Shown here one piece after another: positions 14,443 through 22,499 of a stretch of DNA of 41,703 nt. The first letter of the stretch is position 1. Each line of letters opens with the position of its first letter. A model generated the notes under the pieces. It worked only from the letters and a program-made list of their open reading frames with translations, searched no databases and was not told the origin of the DNA. Both the position numbers and the translations under genes were made by a program. This stretch comes from Thermoplasmata archaeon. Its GTDB lineage: Archaea; Thermoplasmatota; Thermoplasmata; Lutacidiplasmatales; UBA184. Where the stretch lies: NCBI GenBank assembly GCA_030038885.1, contig JASHQY010000010.1, forward strand, positions 1-41,703, written 5' to 3'.

Positions 14443-15966
14443 CTACACCACGCGCAAGAGCCCGTAGGGGGCATTGTCGTGACCTTCCGTGAGGACGAAC
14501 GTCGGCGTCCACGGGTCGGACCCGTGGAGGAAGATCCGCCCCTGGACCTGGCGGACGTGCAGCCGGAGCGCCGCGGTCGCGCGCAGGGGGTCGAGCAGGG
14601 GCGACTGGGACGAGCCGACCGCGATCGCGTGGATCGGGGAGCCGCGGACCGCCGCCTGGATCTGGCCCGGGAGGCGCTGCGCGATCTCCGGCGTGATCGC
14701 CATCCCCAGGGCGGTCGTGATCGCGACGAGGCCCTGGAGGAAGACGATGAACAGGCCGGGGGAGTCGGGGGTCGAGCCGGACCGCAGGAACTGGTCCATC
14801 CCGAGGTCGTCGGTCGGCGATACGGCGACCCCGTCGGCGGACGCGCCGAGTCGCACGATCGTCGACTCGAACTCCGACTTCCCCTCGTTCGGCCCGGCCG
14901 GGGGCAGGAGGAACCGCACCTGCTCGAGGAACCGGTGCCGCGCGATCGACCCGTGGAGGGCCTCCCACACGTCCTCGGGCAGCGTGCTCGCGTCGGGGAC
15001 GAAGATCACCCGGCCGTTCCGCTCGACCGTGTGCGCGAGCATCGGAGCGAGCAGGAGATGGGGGATCTGGTTCGGCACGTCCTTCTCGACCTCCACCAGC
15101 GTCGACTTGCCCAGCGGGAGCCGTCCGAAGCTGTCGGCGAACGCCCTCGACCCGGGCCAGAGAAGGCCGGGGAGCTGGTCGGGGGCGGGGTTGAACCGTC
15201 CCCCCTGCAACTGCCCGTACGGCCGGACCGGAACGATGCACTCGAAGTGGGCCGACTCGAGCGAGAACGGGTAGAGCGGGTTCTCGATCCGCACGCCCCG
15301 GAGCTTGAGGATCGTCAGCCACCGTTCGAGGCGGCCCTGCACGACCTCCCGGCTCGTGACGGCCACCCCGTTCACCAGGTAGTCGAGCTGGGTCTGGTCC
15401 TCGCGCTCGAGCACGAAGAGGACATGGGCGCGCACCCGGCCGAGGCGTCGGAGCAGCGAGCGTTCGATCTCCCCGCGGGTCGGGAGGTCCGCGCCGCCGT
15501 TCCCATGGCCGAGATAGGACTCGACCAGCGCCTCCCAGGAGTCGATGACGAGGAGCGACGGCTGCTGGGGATCGAGGCGGCTCCACGCCTCCTGGAGGGG
15601 ACCCGGGAGCCAGAGGAACTCCGTGAGCTCCCGGGTCGCGCTCGCGTCGTCGCTGAGCACGTTCCCCCCCGAGCGCAGCAGCGCTCGGGTCGCCTGCGAG
15701 AGGTCGGCGTTCTCGTCCGTGTTGTCGAGGACCTGGATCCCGTACCGTCCGTTCTGCCCCAACCAGGGGAACGCGAGCAGCACGTCGTCGCTCGGGACGC
15801 GATTCGTCACGAAGTGCCGCGCTCCCGCGAAGGACTGCAGCAGCGCGAGCGCGAGGCTGGTCTTGCCGGATCCGGGGGGTCCCCGCAGCAGCATCGACTG
15901 CGGTCCCGGGAGCTTGAGGAAGTCGACCAGCTCCCGTGGGATGGGTAGCGTCGCCCCCATGGCCAC
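14443..15966 (-). CDS. KaiC/RecA-superfamily ATPase
   Basis: A 507-residue protein with one N-terminal RecA/KaiC-like ATPase domain. Walker A is RGPPGSGKTSLALAL (Lys35, Thr36), and Walker B is SLLVIDSWEAL with Asp142. The region LFVLEREDQTQLDYLVNGVAVT (about 180-200) resembles the KaiC-like core after Walker B. The C-terminal ~270 residues show no second Walker A and form a separate domain I do not recognise. Related single-ATPase KaiC-like proteins are common in archaea near signalling genes. Its position beside receivers and a histidine kinase suggests a role as signal output or integrator. ATG 15966 and ATG 15960 are both possible starts. Confidence 0.75.
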   Translation of the reverse strand: MAMGATLPIPRELVDFLKLPGPQSMLLRGPPGSGKTSLALALLQSFAGARHFVTNRVPSDDVLLAFPWLGQNGRYGIQVLDNTDENADLSQATRALLRSGGNVLSDDASATRELTEFLWLPGPLQEAWSRLDPQQPSLLVIDSWEALVESYLGHGNGGADLPTRGEIERSLLRRLGRVRAHVLFVLEREDQTQLDYLVNGVAVTSREVVQGRLERWLTILKLRGVRIENPLYPFSLESAHFECIVPVRPYGQLQGGRFNPAPDQLPGLLWPGSRAFADSFGRLPLGKSTLVEVEKDVPNQIPHLLLAPMLAHTVERNGRVIFVPDASTLPEDVWEALHGSIARHRFLEQVRFLLPPAGPNEGKSEFESTIVRLGASADGVAVSPTDDLGMDQFLRSGSTPDSPGLFIVFLQGLVAITTALGMAITPEIAQRLPGQIQAAVRGSPIHAIAVGSSQSPLLDPLRATAALRLHVRQVQGRIFLHGSDPWTPTFVLTEGHDNAPYGLLRVV

Positions 15967-16058
15967 CCGAACTATGCGTACCCCCCGTTAACAGGCTTTC
16001 GATGCGGAGGGGGCCGCGCGCCGATCGGACGCGGGCGGCGGAGGCAGGGGTCGGCGCC

Positions 16059-16349
16059 CTAGCACGCACCCCGGCTGACGACCTCCTCGCACGAGGAGGC
16101 GGGCGTGACCTCGAGGCTGCCGACCTGAGCGAACGGCCCGAGGTACTGGCGTACCGCGGCCTCGTTCGGTCCCTCGACGATCACGTAGAGATGGTGCTGG
16201 CCCCGCGCGACGGCATCCCCGACGAGGTGGAGGCCGGCCTTCGACGCGTTGGGGGCCGAGAGGATCTGCAGGAGGAACGGGGCCATCCGGGGGTCGCCCG
16301 CAGGGCAGTGGTCGGCGGCGTGACGGTGTTCCGCGACGAAGAGCGCCAT
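16059..16349 (-). CDS. Small conserved-looking protein linked to the CADD-like gene
   Basis: A 96-residue protein beginning MALFVAEHRHAADHCPAGDP and ending VTPASSCEEVVSRGAC. The strand-helix-strand pattern, with HHLYVIVEGPNEAAVRQYL in the middle, suggests a ferredoxin-like alpha/beta barrel fold. Conserved-looking features are the HxxxxHC start and the three cysteines near residues 15, 87 and 96, which could bind a metal. I recall similar small proteins in bacteria and archaea, but cannot name a family or function. The start lies 75 nt downstream of the CADD-like gene on the same strand with no visible promoter between, so co-transcription is likely. Confidence 0.6.
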   Translation of the reverse strand: MALFVAEHRHAADHCPAGDPRMAPFLLQILSAPNASKAGLHLVGDAVARGQHHLYVIVEGPNEAAVRQYLGPFAQVGSLEVTPASSCEEVVSRGAC

Positions 16350-16424
16350 GGCCGAACCGACACGGGAGGGGGTCTTGCCGCTGTCGATGCGCGCAGCGTT
16401 CCGGTCGGCCGGCAGGATCGGCCT

Positions 16425-17102
16425 CTATCGACGGGTCCCGGCACCGGCGCACGGAAAGCCGTCGAGGAACGACCACCAGGCGCCGATCGCTTCCCGCGCG
16501 GAGCGCAGCGCGATCGCCCGGTCGGACGGGGCGCGTCGCAGCTCCGCCTCGAGGATCGCGCGTTCGGCGCGCGAGTGCTCGACGTCCGCGCCCGTGTGGA
16601 CCCGGAAGAACTCGTGCGCCTTCGGGTCCGAGATCCCGTACATCGCACGGATCCCGCGGGACTTCTCGGCCGCGATCTCGGGGAAGATCGACTCGTACGA
16701 GTAGAGCGCGGCGAGCGCGCTGGCACTCCCCCAGGAGGTCAGCCGCTCGTAGGTGGACAGGAGCGCGCGGGTCGGCGCGGCCGGGCGCGCGCTCCGGGCC
16801 GCCCGGCGCGATACGCCGAGCCCCTCGGCAAAGTCGAGCCACAGTTCGGGATGGGTCGGGCTCCGTCCCTCCTCGTCGACGAGGTTGTCGAGCAGCACGC
16901 GGCGCTCGCTCGGATCGGCGAGGTGGGCGTAGGCCGCCGCGACGTAGCGCGGGAAGTTCGACTCGAAGTGGTAGTACTGGCCCGCGTACGACCTCAGGGT
17001 GTCGATCGACAGGTCGCCCCGGCTCCACGCGAGGTAGAACGGGTGCTTCAGCAGGTGGCGCTCGCGGAGCAGCTCATCGATCGGGGCAACGCGTCCGGGC
17101 AT
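16425..17102 (-). CDS. CADD/PqqC-like di-iron protein (possible pABA synthase)
   Basis: A 225-residue, all-helical haem-oxygenase-fold protein of the TenA/PqqC group. It aligns by eye with Chlamydia CADD throughout: HPFYLAWSRGDLS, SYAGQYYHFESNFP, NLVDEEGRSPTHPELW, ALYSYESIFPEIAAEK and HTGADVEHS. The iron ligands of CADD (two Glu, His, His, Asp, His) all have counterparts, including the final HxxxDxxH. The counterparts of Tyr27, Tyr43 and Lys152, important for its self-sacrificing synthesis of p-aminobenzoate, are also present, while Tyr170 is Phe. It may make pABA for a folate- or methanopterin-type cofactor. ATG 17102 is preferred over the longer frame from 17165 because a TATA-like element lies 28 nt upstream. 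Confidence 0.75.
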   Translation of the reverse strand: MPGRVAPIDELLRERHLLKHPFYLAWSRGDLSIDTLRSYAGQYYHFESNFPRYVAAAYAHLADPSERRVLLDNLVDEEGRSPTHPELWLDFAEGLGVSRRAARSARPAAPTRALLSTYERLTSWGSASALAALYSYESIFPEIAAEKSRGIRAMYGISDPKAHEFFRVHTGADVEHSRAERAILEAELRRAPSDRAIALRSAREAIGAWWSFLDGFPCAGAGTRR

Positions 17103-17125
17103 GCGCGAGGCAGGGAGTCGTCCTC

Positions 17126-17134
17126 TTTGTACGT
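17126..17134 (-). promoter_or_regulatory. TATA-like element of the CADD-like gene
   Basis: ACGTACAAA on the minus strand about 28 nt before ATG 17102 supports that start as leaderless. Confidence 0.35.
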
Positions 17135-17173
17135 TTCGGGCGCCGCGGCGGGCGCCGCCGACCATCGGCAGCG

Positions 17174-17180
17174 TATTGAA
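17174..17180 (+). promoter_or_regulatory. TATA-like element of the GNAT gene
   Basis: TATTGAA lies about 30 nt upstream of GTG 17207. Confidence 0.35.
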
Positions 17181-17206
17181 CCCGTGGTCGGCTCGTACCG
17201 CCCACC

Positions 17207-18145
17207 GTGGCCTCGTTCCGACCGATCCCCGACGACCCGGCGACCGCGCTCCAGCTCGCGCGGACCGCGATCCGCTCCCGCAGCGACCCCGAGAGCGAGG
17301 TCGTCCCGTTCCTCTCCGCGGTCGAGCAAGAGATCACCGCCGGGTCGGCCCGCGGGATCCTGCGCGTCCGGGACGGCCGCGCCGTCGGGATCGCGCTCTG
17401 GTCCCCTCCCCAACCGGCCGGCCTCACGGTCGAGGTGCTGTACCTGGCCAGCGGGTGGCAGACGCCGGAGGAGTACCGCCGGTTCTACTCCGAGATCGAG
17501 GAGCGGGTCGGCCCGGTCGCGTTCGCTCCCGGCCGGCTCGCGGGGCTCTCGGAGCTCGCCGAGGACCAGGTGATGGCGGGCCTCGGGTTCTCCCGGTTCT
17601 CCCGGTCGGAGATGCGCTACCCTCCCGACGCGCCGCCCCCGCCCGAACGACCGGCCCCCGGCCTGCGCCGGGCGGAGGCCGCCGACGCGCCCGAGCTCGC
17701 CCGGCTGCATGAGGCGGCCTACCGGGGTCAGCTCGACCGCTACCTCTTCCAGCTGGATCCCGAGCCGCACCGCGACGCGGAGATCCAGGTGCGGGAGATC
17801 CTGGGCGGCCGGTGGGGCGAATGGCTCGCGGGCGCCTCGTTCGTGGTCTCCCCGAGCCGGCCGATCGTCGCGGCGACGCTCGTGGTCCGGGCGCCCTACG
17901 GCCCGCTGATCGCCGACGTGATGGTCGACCCCTCCCGGCAGGGGGAGGGCCTTGGCCGCGCGGTGCTGACCGCGACCGTCCGGGACCTGCGCGCCCGGGG
18001 AGAATCCGTGATCGTCCTCAACGTGACCGACGGCAACGATCGGGCGATCCGCCTCTACGAGCGCACGGGCTTCGTCCGCTCCCTGGGGCCGTCCCACGGA
18101 TGGTACTCGACCGCGCGGGTCCCCGTGGCGCCGTCCCGCGCCTAG
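17207..18145 (+). CDS. GNAT-family N-acetyltransferase
   Basis: A 312-residue protein with a GNAT domain in its C-terminal half. The acetyl-CoA-binding motif is in VMVDPSRQGEGLGRAVLTAT (Q-x-x-G-x-G pattern, about 240-259), followed by NVTDGNDRAIRLYERTGFVR. The N-terminal half (about 1-135) has a comparable length and strand pattern and may be a degenerate second GNAT unit, but it lacks a clear pyrophosphate loop. The substrate is unknown. The start is GTG 17207 with a TATA-like element at leaderless spacing. Its TAG stop interlocks with that of the convergent MFS gene in CTAG (18142-18145). Confidence 0.8.
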   Translation: MASFRPIPDDPATALQLARTAIRSRSDPESEVVPFLSAVEQEITAGSARGILRVRDGRAVGIALWSPPQPAGLTVEVLYLASGWQTPEEYRRFYSEIEERVGPVAFAPGRLAGLSELAEDQVMAGLGFSRFSRSEMRYPPDAPPPPERPAPGLRRAEAADAPELARLHEAAYRGQLDRYLFQLDPEPHRDAEIQVREILGGRWGEWLAGASFVVSPSRPIVAATLVVRAPYGPLIADVMVDPSRQGEGLGRAVLTATVRDLRARGESVIVLNVTDGNDRAIRLYERTGFVRSLGPSHGWYSTARVPVAPSRA

Positions 18146-19575
18146 GACGCAGCCGCGCCGGAGGCGGTCTCCGCCTCTCGGGGGTGGAAGCCGAGGCGCC
18201 GGAGCGCGCCGAAGGACGCCACCATCACGACCCCGAGCGCGACGATCGCCCCGCCCGCGGTGAGGTAGGTGCCCTGCACGCCGACCGCGCTCGTGAGCAC
18301 CCCGCCCGTGGTCTGTCCGAACGGCACCAGCGCGTAGCTCCCGACCTCGTCGGCGGAGAAGACCCGGCCCATCATCGCGTCCGGGACCGTCGCCTGCACG
18401 GTCGAGAGGAAGACCGTCATGATCATGCCCGGCATCATCCCGTAGACGAAGATCACCGGCAGCGCGAGCCAGATCGAGTGCACGAGGCCGAGCGCGAACA
18501 GTCCGCCGCCCATCGCGAGCGTGAGCCCGATGATCGACCGGCCCGCGTGGGGCTCGAACCGGAACCGGGAGATCAGCGTGAAGCCGAGCGCGACGCCGAG
18601 GGTCGACGCGGTGACCATCGCCCCGTACCAGATCCCCTGCGTGAGGCCGAGCCAGCTGCCCACGTAGAGCCCGAGCTCGACCAGCGCGACCGCGGAGAGG
18701 AAGTTCGTGAGCAGGGCGGCGACCGTGATCTCGAGCAGCTCGCGGCGGCGGCCGAGGTACGAGAAGCCCTCGAGCGCGTCCCGACCGACCGACCGGCGCG
18801 TCGGGGAGGGCGCCACCGACAGGTCGATGTCGACGAGCAGGAGCTCGACCTGGGTGCCGAAGAAGAGGACGAACGCGACCGCGAGCGCGTCGCCGGCGGG
18901 CGCGACCGTGAGCACGATCCCGACGATCAGGGTCGTCGCGGCGCTCACGATCGCCGCGCTCGTGTAGATGATCCCGTTCGCCCGCCCGAGGTCCCGTCCC
19001 TCGACCAGGCGGGGGATCGATGAGTTGTACGCCGGACGAAAGAGGGTCGCGCTCGCGACGACCGTCGCCCAGCAGGGGTAGAGCAGGGCCACCCACACCG
19101 GCAGGTAGAACCCCGGAGCGAGCGGGAGCGAGATCCGGCCCCCCGGCGCGAGCACCAGGTCGGCGGCCCCGCCCGCCACGCCGGCCAGCGAGACGAGGTT
19201 GACGACCCGCATCAGGAGCCCCCGGTCGTGTCGGTCCGCGAGGGCACCCGAGAAGAACGCGCTGCCGAACGTCGGGAGCGCGGACGACAGTCCGAGCAGC
19301 GTCAGCGCGTAGGCCCCGAACGTCACGCGCTCGCTCGCGGGGTAGGCGAGCGTGATCGCGAACAGGAAGACGACGAGCACCGACGCGGGCCCGGCGAGCT
19401 GCAACGCGCCGGCGCTCAGGAACGCTCGGAACGACGGCCGTTGGAAGAGGTCGGAATACCGGCTCAGAAGGCTCCTCCCACCCGGGAGTGCCGGACGCGG
19501 CTCGTCCGCGATAAGCCTTCCGCGCAGGCGGCGGCCGGGAGGGGGGCCGCATCGAAATGCGCTTGTAGCCGCCAT
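18142..19575 (-). CDS. MFS transporter
   Basis: A 477-residue membrane protein with about twelve hydrophobic helices and a major-facilitator signature, SGALADRHDRGLLMR, in the loop between helices 2 and 3 (around residue 110). The overall pattern is that of the MFS_3/enterobactin-exporter-like group, so export of a small molecule is plausible. The substrate is not predictable. The start is uncertain. ATG 19575 is the only ATG before helix 1, but a TATA-like GGCTTAT at 19511-19517 lies within the first codons, and the hydrophobic core begins only near residue 50. A shorter protein with a non-ATG start is possible. It is divergent from pelota with a 27-nt gap. Confidence 0.8.
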   Translation of the reverse strand: MAATSAFRCGPPPGRRLRGRLIADEPRPALPGGRSLLSRYSDLFQRPSFRAFLSAGALQLAGPASVLVVFLFAITLAYPASERVTFGAYALTLLGLSSALPTFGSAFFSGALADRHDRGLLMRVVNLVSLAGVAGGAADLVLAPGGRISLPLAPGFYLPVWVALLYPCWATVVASATLFRPAYNSSIPRLVEGRDLGRANGIIYTSAAIVSAATTLIVGIVLTVAPAGDALAVAFVLFFGTQVELLLVDIDLSVAPSPTRRSVGRDALEGFSYLGRRRELLEITVAALLTNFLSAVALVELGLYVGSWLGLTQGIWYGAMVTASTLGVALGFTLISRFRFEPHAGRSIIGLTLAMGGGLFALGLVHSIWLALPVIFVYGMMPGMIMTVFLSTVQATVPDAMMGRVFSADEVGSYALVPFGQTTGGVLTSAVGVQGTYLTAGGAIVALGVVMVASFGALRRLGFHPREAETASGAAAS

Positions 19576-19602
19576 CCGTCCGTACGGACCGCGGGGTCGA
19601 TC

Positions 19603-20721
19603 GTGCGCCTAGTCCACCACGACGCGGCGACCGGACGGTTCCGCCTGCGCCTCGAGACCCCGAGCGACCTCTGGCGGATCACCCGGTTCGTCCATCCCGG
19701 GGAGGTCGTCGGCGCGTCGACCACCCGGCGCGACCCCGAGGCCCCGCCCGAGGTCGCCGGTGCCGAGCGGACCCGCCGTCGGGTGTTCCTCTCGGTCCGG
19801 GCCGAGCAGGTCGAGTTCCACGGATTCTCGAAGCACGTCCGGATCACCGGCCCGATCGTCGAGGGACCGTTCGACCTCGGCCGCCACCACACGCTCGATC
19901 TCGGGGAGGGCGACGAGCTCTCGGTCACGAAGCCGAGCCCGTCGGCCGCCGACCGGACGATCCTCGACGAGGGGCTCCACGGGGCGGACGACCCGACGGT
20001 CCTCGTCGCGGCGGTCGACTGGGGGGACTCGTCGCTCGTCCGCCTGCGGGGCCGCGCGATCCTGCCGGTCGCGGACGTGCGCCGCACGATCGCGGGCAAG
20101 CAGTTCGAGCGGGGCCAGAGCGAGAAGGACCGCGCGACGTACCGGGACGAGCTCGTCGCGCTCCTCCGGCGGGAGGGCTCGGGCGCGACCGCGGTCGTGA
20201 TCGTCGGCCCCGGCTTCCTCAAGGAGGAGCTCCAGCGGCGGATCGCCGAGGTCGATCCGGCGCTCCACCGGAAGGTGAAGGTCTACTCGACCTCGGAGTC
20301 GGGGCGCGCCGGGGTCGACGAGCTCCTGCGCTCGGGTCGGGCGAGCGAGGCGCTGCGCGGGAGCGTCGCGGCCGAGGAAGCCGAGGCCGTCGAGCGGCTC
20401 GTTCGGGGGCTCGCCGGGGGTCGGCGGGCGGCGGTCGGCGCCGCGGAGGTCGCGGAGGCGGTCGGCGCGGGGGCCGTCGAGACCCTGCTCGTGTCCGAGT
20501 CGCTGCTCGGCGACCCGACGGTCGGCCCGGCGCTCGACCGGGCGCGCGCGTCCCGCGTCCGGATCTTCGTCGTCCGCGACGAGGGCGCGGCCGGCCGCCA
20601 GCTCGGCGCGCTCGGCCGGGTGGCGGCGATCCTGCGCTACGACTGGACGAGCGCCGCGCCGGCTACGGGATCGACTGGACCGCCTCGCGGAGGTCCTCGA
20701 AGCGGCGCTTCAGCTCCTTGA
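19603..20721 (+). CDS. pelA: mRNA surveillance protein pelota (Dom34)
   Basis: A 372-residue protein with the three domains of archaeal pelota, which with aEF1A/ABCE1 rescues stalled ribosomes. The N-terminal Sm-like domain includes PSDLWRITRFVHPGEVV and the KHVRITGPIVEG strand region. The central domain carries VAAVDWGDSSLVRL and VVIVGPGFLKEEL. The C-terminal eL30-like domain includes AVETLLVSESLLGD. It lacks the GGQ motif, as expected for pelota and unlike release factor aRF1. GTG 19603 (VRLVHHD) starts just before the first conserved strand. The C-terminal ~25 residues after RYDWTS form an atypical Gly/Pro-rich tail that overlaps the convergent rpoD gene by 59 nt. Confidence 0.9.
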   Translation: MRLVHHDAATGRFRLRLETPSDLWRITRFVHPGEVVGASTTRRDPEAPPEVAGAERTRRRVFLSVRAEQVEFHGFSKHVRITGPIVEGPFDLGRHHTLDLGEGDELSVTKPSPSAADRTILDEGLHGADDPTVLVAAVDWGDSSLVRLRGRAILPVADVRRTIAGKQFERGQSEKDRATYRDELVALLRREGSGATAVVIVGPGFLKEELQRRIAEVDPALHRKVKVYSTSESGRAGVDELLRSGRASEALRGSVAAEEAEAVERLVRGLAGGRRAAVGAAEVAEAVGAGAVETLLVSESLLGDPTVGPALDRARASRVRIFVVRDEGAAGRQLGALGRVAAILRYDWTSAAPATGSTGPPRGGPRSGASAP

Positions 20722-21508
20722 GCGTGAACCGGAGCGCCTCGCGCGGGGAGAGCGAGCCGTCCGTCTCGAAGCGGAGGAAGAACCGCTCGGTGTCGGGCTC
20801 GACCTTGATCGACCCGTGCTCGCAGGTCGCCTCGCACGCGCCGCAGAAGATGCACTTCGGCTCGTCCGTGACCGAGAGCTTCCCGTTCGCGAACTCGAGG
20901 ATGTTCACCGGGCAGGAGCCGGCGGTCCGCTTGAGGCACGCGTCGGAGCAGCCCTCCTTGCGCTGGATCCGGACGTGGGGCCGCGGGTACATCCCGACGG
21001 CGTGCGCGACCTGCCACTTCGCGTGCTCGCGGGCGGTCCCGACGACCGCGGTCGCGTAGGCGAGGAGCGCCTGGCGGGCCCCGAGCCGGACGATCGGCAC
21101 GTCGGGCTCGAGGATCGCGAGCCCGGCGTCCCCGAGCGGCACGACGTCCCGCGCGTAGACCGTGCACGGTCCCTTGCGGTCGACCGAGTACATCACCTGG
21201 CAGTGGGGGCAGCCGGCCCCGCCGCACGAGCACTCCGACTTCTTGCGGAACTCACCCAGGTCGGTCGGGATCGGCAGGAGCCCGAGGCGCAGCGCGACCG
21301 CCTCGTCGAACATGCTCGTCGACGAGTCGTAGTCCTTGCCGCTCGCCTCGTCCCGGATCGGGCCCAGGTGGAACTCGACGTCCTCGATCGCGAGCTTCGG
21401 CACGTCGGCGAGCAGCGTGCGCCGGATCGCGTTGACCTGCGAGGCGGTCGGGCCCTCGAACTCGAGGAGCGTCGAGCGGGGCTTCAGCTCCTGGATCGTC
21501 ACCGGCAT
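20663..21508 (-). CDS. rpoD: DNA-directed RNA polymerase subunit D
   Basis: A 281-residue homologue of Rpb3 and the N-terminal half of bacterial alpha, which nucleates RNA polymerase assembly with subunits L, N and P. The dimerisation region includes EGPTASQVNAIRRTLLADVP and DEAVALRLGLLPIPTDL. An inserted ferredoxin-like domain (about 185-235) has two cysteine groups, around CSDACLKRTAGSCPVN and CIFCGACEATCEHG, and probably holds an iron-sulfur cluster as in other archaeal D subunits. An extra CxCxxxxCxxC group is at about 85-95 (CSCGGAGCPHC). ATG 21508 is chosen because upstream codons run into the uS11 gene, which ends 4 nt before it. It is last in the uS13-uS4-uS11-rpoD run. Confidence 0.93.
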   Translation of the reverse strand: MPVTIQELKPRSTLLEFEGPTASQVNAIRRTLLADVPKLAIEDVEFHLGPIRDEASGKDYDSSTSMFDEAVALRLGLLPIPTDLGEFRKKSECSCGGAGCPHCQVMYSVDRKGPCTVYARDVVPLGDAGLAILEPDVPIVRLGARQALLAYATAVVGTAREHAKWQVAHAVGMYPRPHVRIQRKEGCSDACLKRTAGSCPVNILEFANGKLSVTDEPKCIFCGACEATCEHGSIKVEPDTERFFLRFETDGSLSPREALRFTLKELKRRFEDLREAVQSIP

Positions 21509-21512
21509 CGCG

Positions 21513-21896
21513 CTACACGCGCCGGCCGCGGCGCCCTCCCTTCGGCTTGGTCCCGTCGTGCGGGACCGGCGTGACATCCTCGATGCGCTGGATCTTGACG
21601 CCCGCGCGCGCGAGCGCGCGGATCGCGGCCTGGGCGCCCGGGCCGGGCGAACGCGAGCGGTTGCCGCCGGGAGCCCGCACGCGCACGTGCAGGGTGTCGT
21701 AGCCCTTCTCCTTGATCAGCGCCGCGACCTGGTCGGCGGCCTTCATCGCGGCGTAGGGGCTCGACTCGTCCCGGGCGGCCTTGACGACCATCCCGCCGGT
21801 CGCCTTGGCGAGCGTCTCGGCGCCGGTGACGTCGGTGACCGTGATGTGGATGTTGTTGTAGCTCGCGAAGATGTGCGCGATCCCGATCTTCGTCAT
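21513..21896 (-). CDS. rps11: Small ribosomal subunit protein uS11
   Basis: A 127-residue uS11 protein of the 30S platform. Diagnostic segments are IAHIFASYNNIHITVTDVTG near the N-terminus, SSPYAAMKAADQVA in the middle, and the highly conserved C-terminus DVTPVPHDGTKPKGGRRGRR. The length is normal for archaea. The ATG at 21896 overlaps the uS4 stop by four bases (ATGA). It is followed after 4 nt by rpoD. This is the canonical archaeal order. Confidence 0.95.
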   Translation of the reverse strand: MTKIGIAHIFASYNNIHITVTDVTGAETLAKATGGMVVKAARDESSPYAAMKAADQVAALIKEKGYDTLHVRVRAPGGNRSRSPGPGAQAAIRALARAGVKIQRIEDVTPVPHDGTKPKGGRRGRRV

Positions 21897-22492
21897 GCCG
21901 GCGGGGCCTCCTCCGGCGGCACCGGGGCCGCTTCGGCCGGCGCGGCCTTCGCCGCGAGCCGCTCGCGCAGGGCGATCCGCATCGGGTGGTCGTCGCTCGC
22001 GAACGGGCTCCCGTTCGCGTAGGCGATCTGCCCCTCCTCGTCCAGCCGCACGAGGTACCCCGGCCGGGTGACGCGGTGCGCTCCGAGCGTGAAGTGCCCC
22101 TGGACGATCCACTTCCGGGCGCTCTCGGCGGTCGGCGCGAGGCTGTGGCCATACACGACCGTCTCGAAGCGGCGGCGCAGGACGTCCTCGGTCGTGAGCG
22201 CGAGGACGTCGTCGAGCGTCGGGGTGCCGACCGAGAGCATGCCGAGGCGCGTCAGCCGGGCCAGGAGGAGGGCGGTCTCCTGCTGCGCCTGGGCCTCGCC
22301 GGTGCGCAGGCGGGCCTGCAGCTCGCGGGTCTGCCCGCGGATGCGGCGCAGGATCGACTGCGCCTTCCACAGCTCTCGCTTGTTCTTGAGGCCGTACTTC
22401 TCGAGGAGCTTCCGCTCCTCGTCCATGCGGGTCGCCTCCCACGGATGCTTCGGCGTGTCGTAGGTGCGCCGGAGGAACTTCGGATCGCCCAT
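21893..22492 (-). CDS. rps4: Small ribosomal subunit protein uS4
   Basis: A 199-residue uS4, a primary 16S rRNA-binding and assembly protein. It starts MGDPKFLRRTYDTPKHPWEA, typical of archaea. The S4 RNA-binding domain lies at about 105-165, including VVYGHSLAPTAESARKWIVQ and GHFTLGAHRVTRPGYLV. The C-terminal 25 residues are an Ala/Pro/Glu-rich tail beyond the usual archaeal end. It begins 7 nt after the uS13 stop and overlaps uS11 by four bases. Confidence 0.95.
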   Translation of the reverse strand: MGDPKFLRRTYDTPKHPWEATRMDEERKLLEKYGLKNKRELWKAQSILRRIRGQTRELQARLRTGEAQAQQETALLLARLTRLGMLSVGTPTLDDVLALTTEDVLRRRFETVVYGHSLAPTAESARKWIVQGHFTLGAHRVTRPGYLVRLDEEGQIAYANGSPFASDDHPMRIALRERLAAKAAPAEAAPVPPEEAPPA

Positions 22493-22499
22493 CGCTGTC

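Noticed and set aside
19475..19575. A shorter MFS protein starting at a CTG or TTG after the internal TATA-like element
   Set aside because: Possible, but no ATG or GTG is available between the element and the first helix. The ATG at 19575 is kept with the uncertainty noted.
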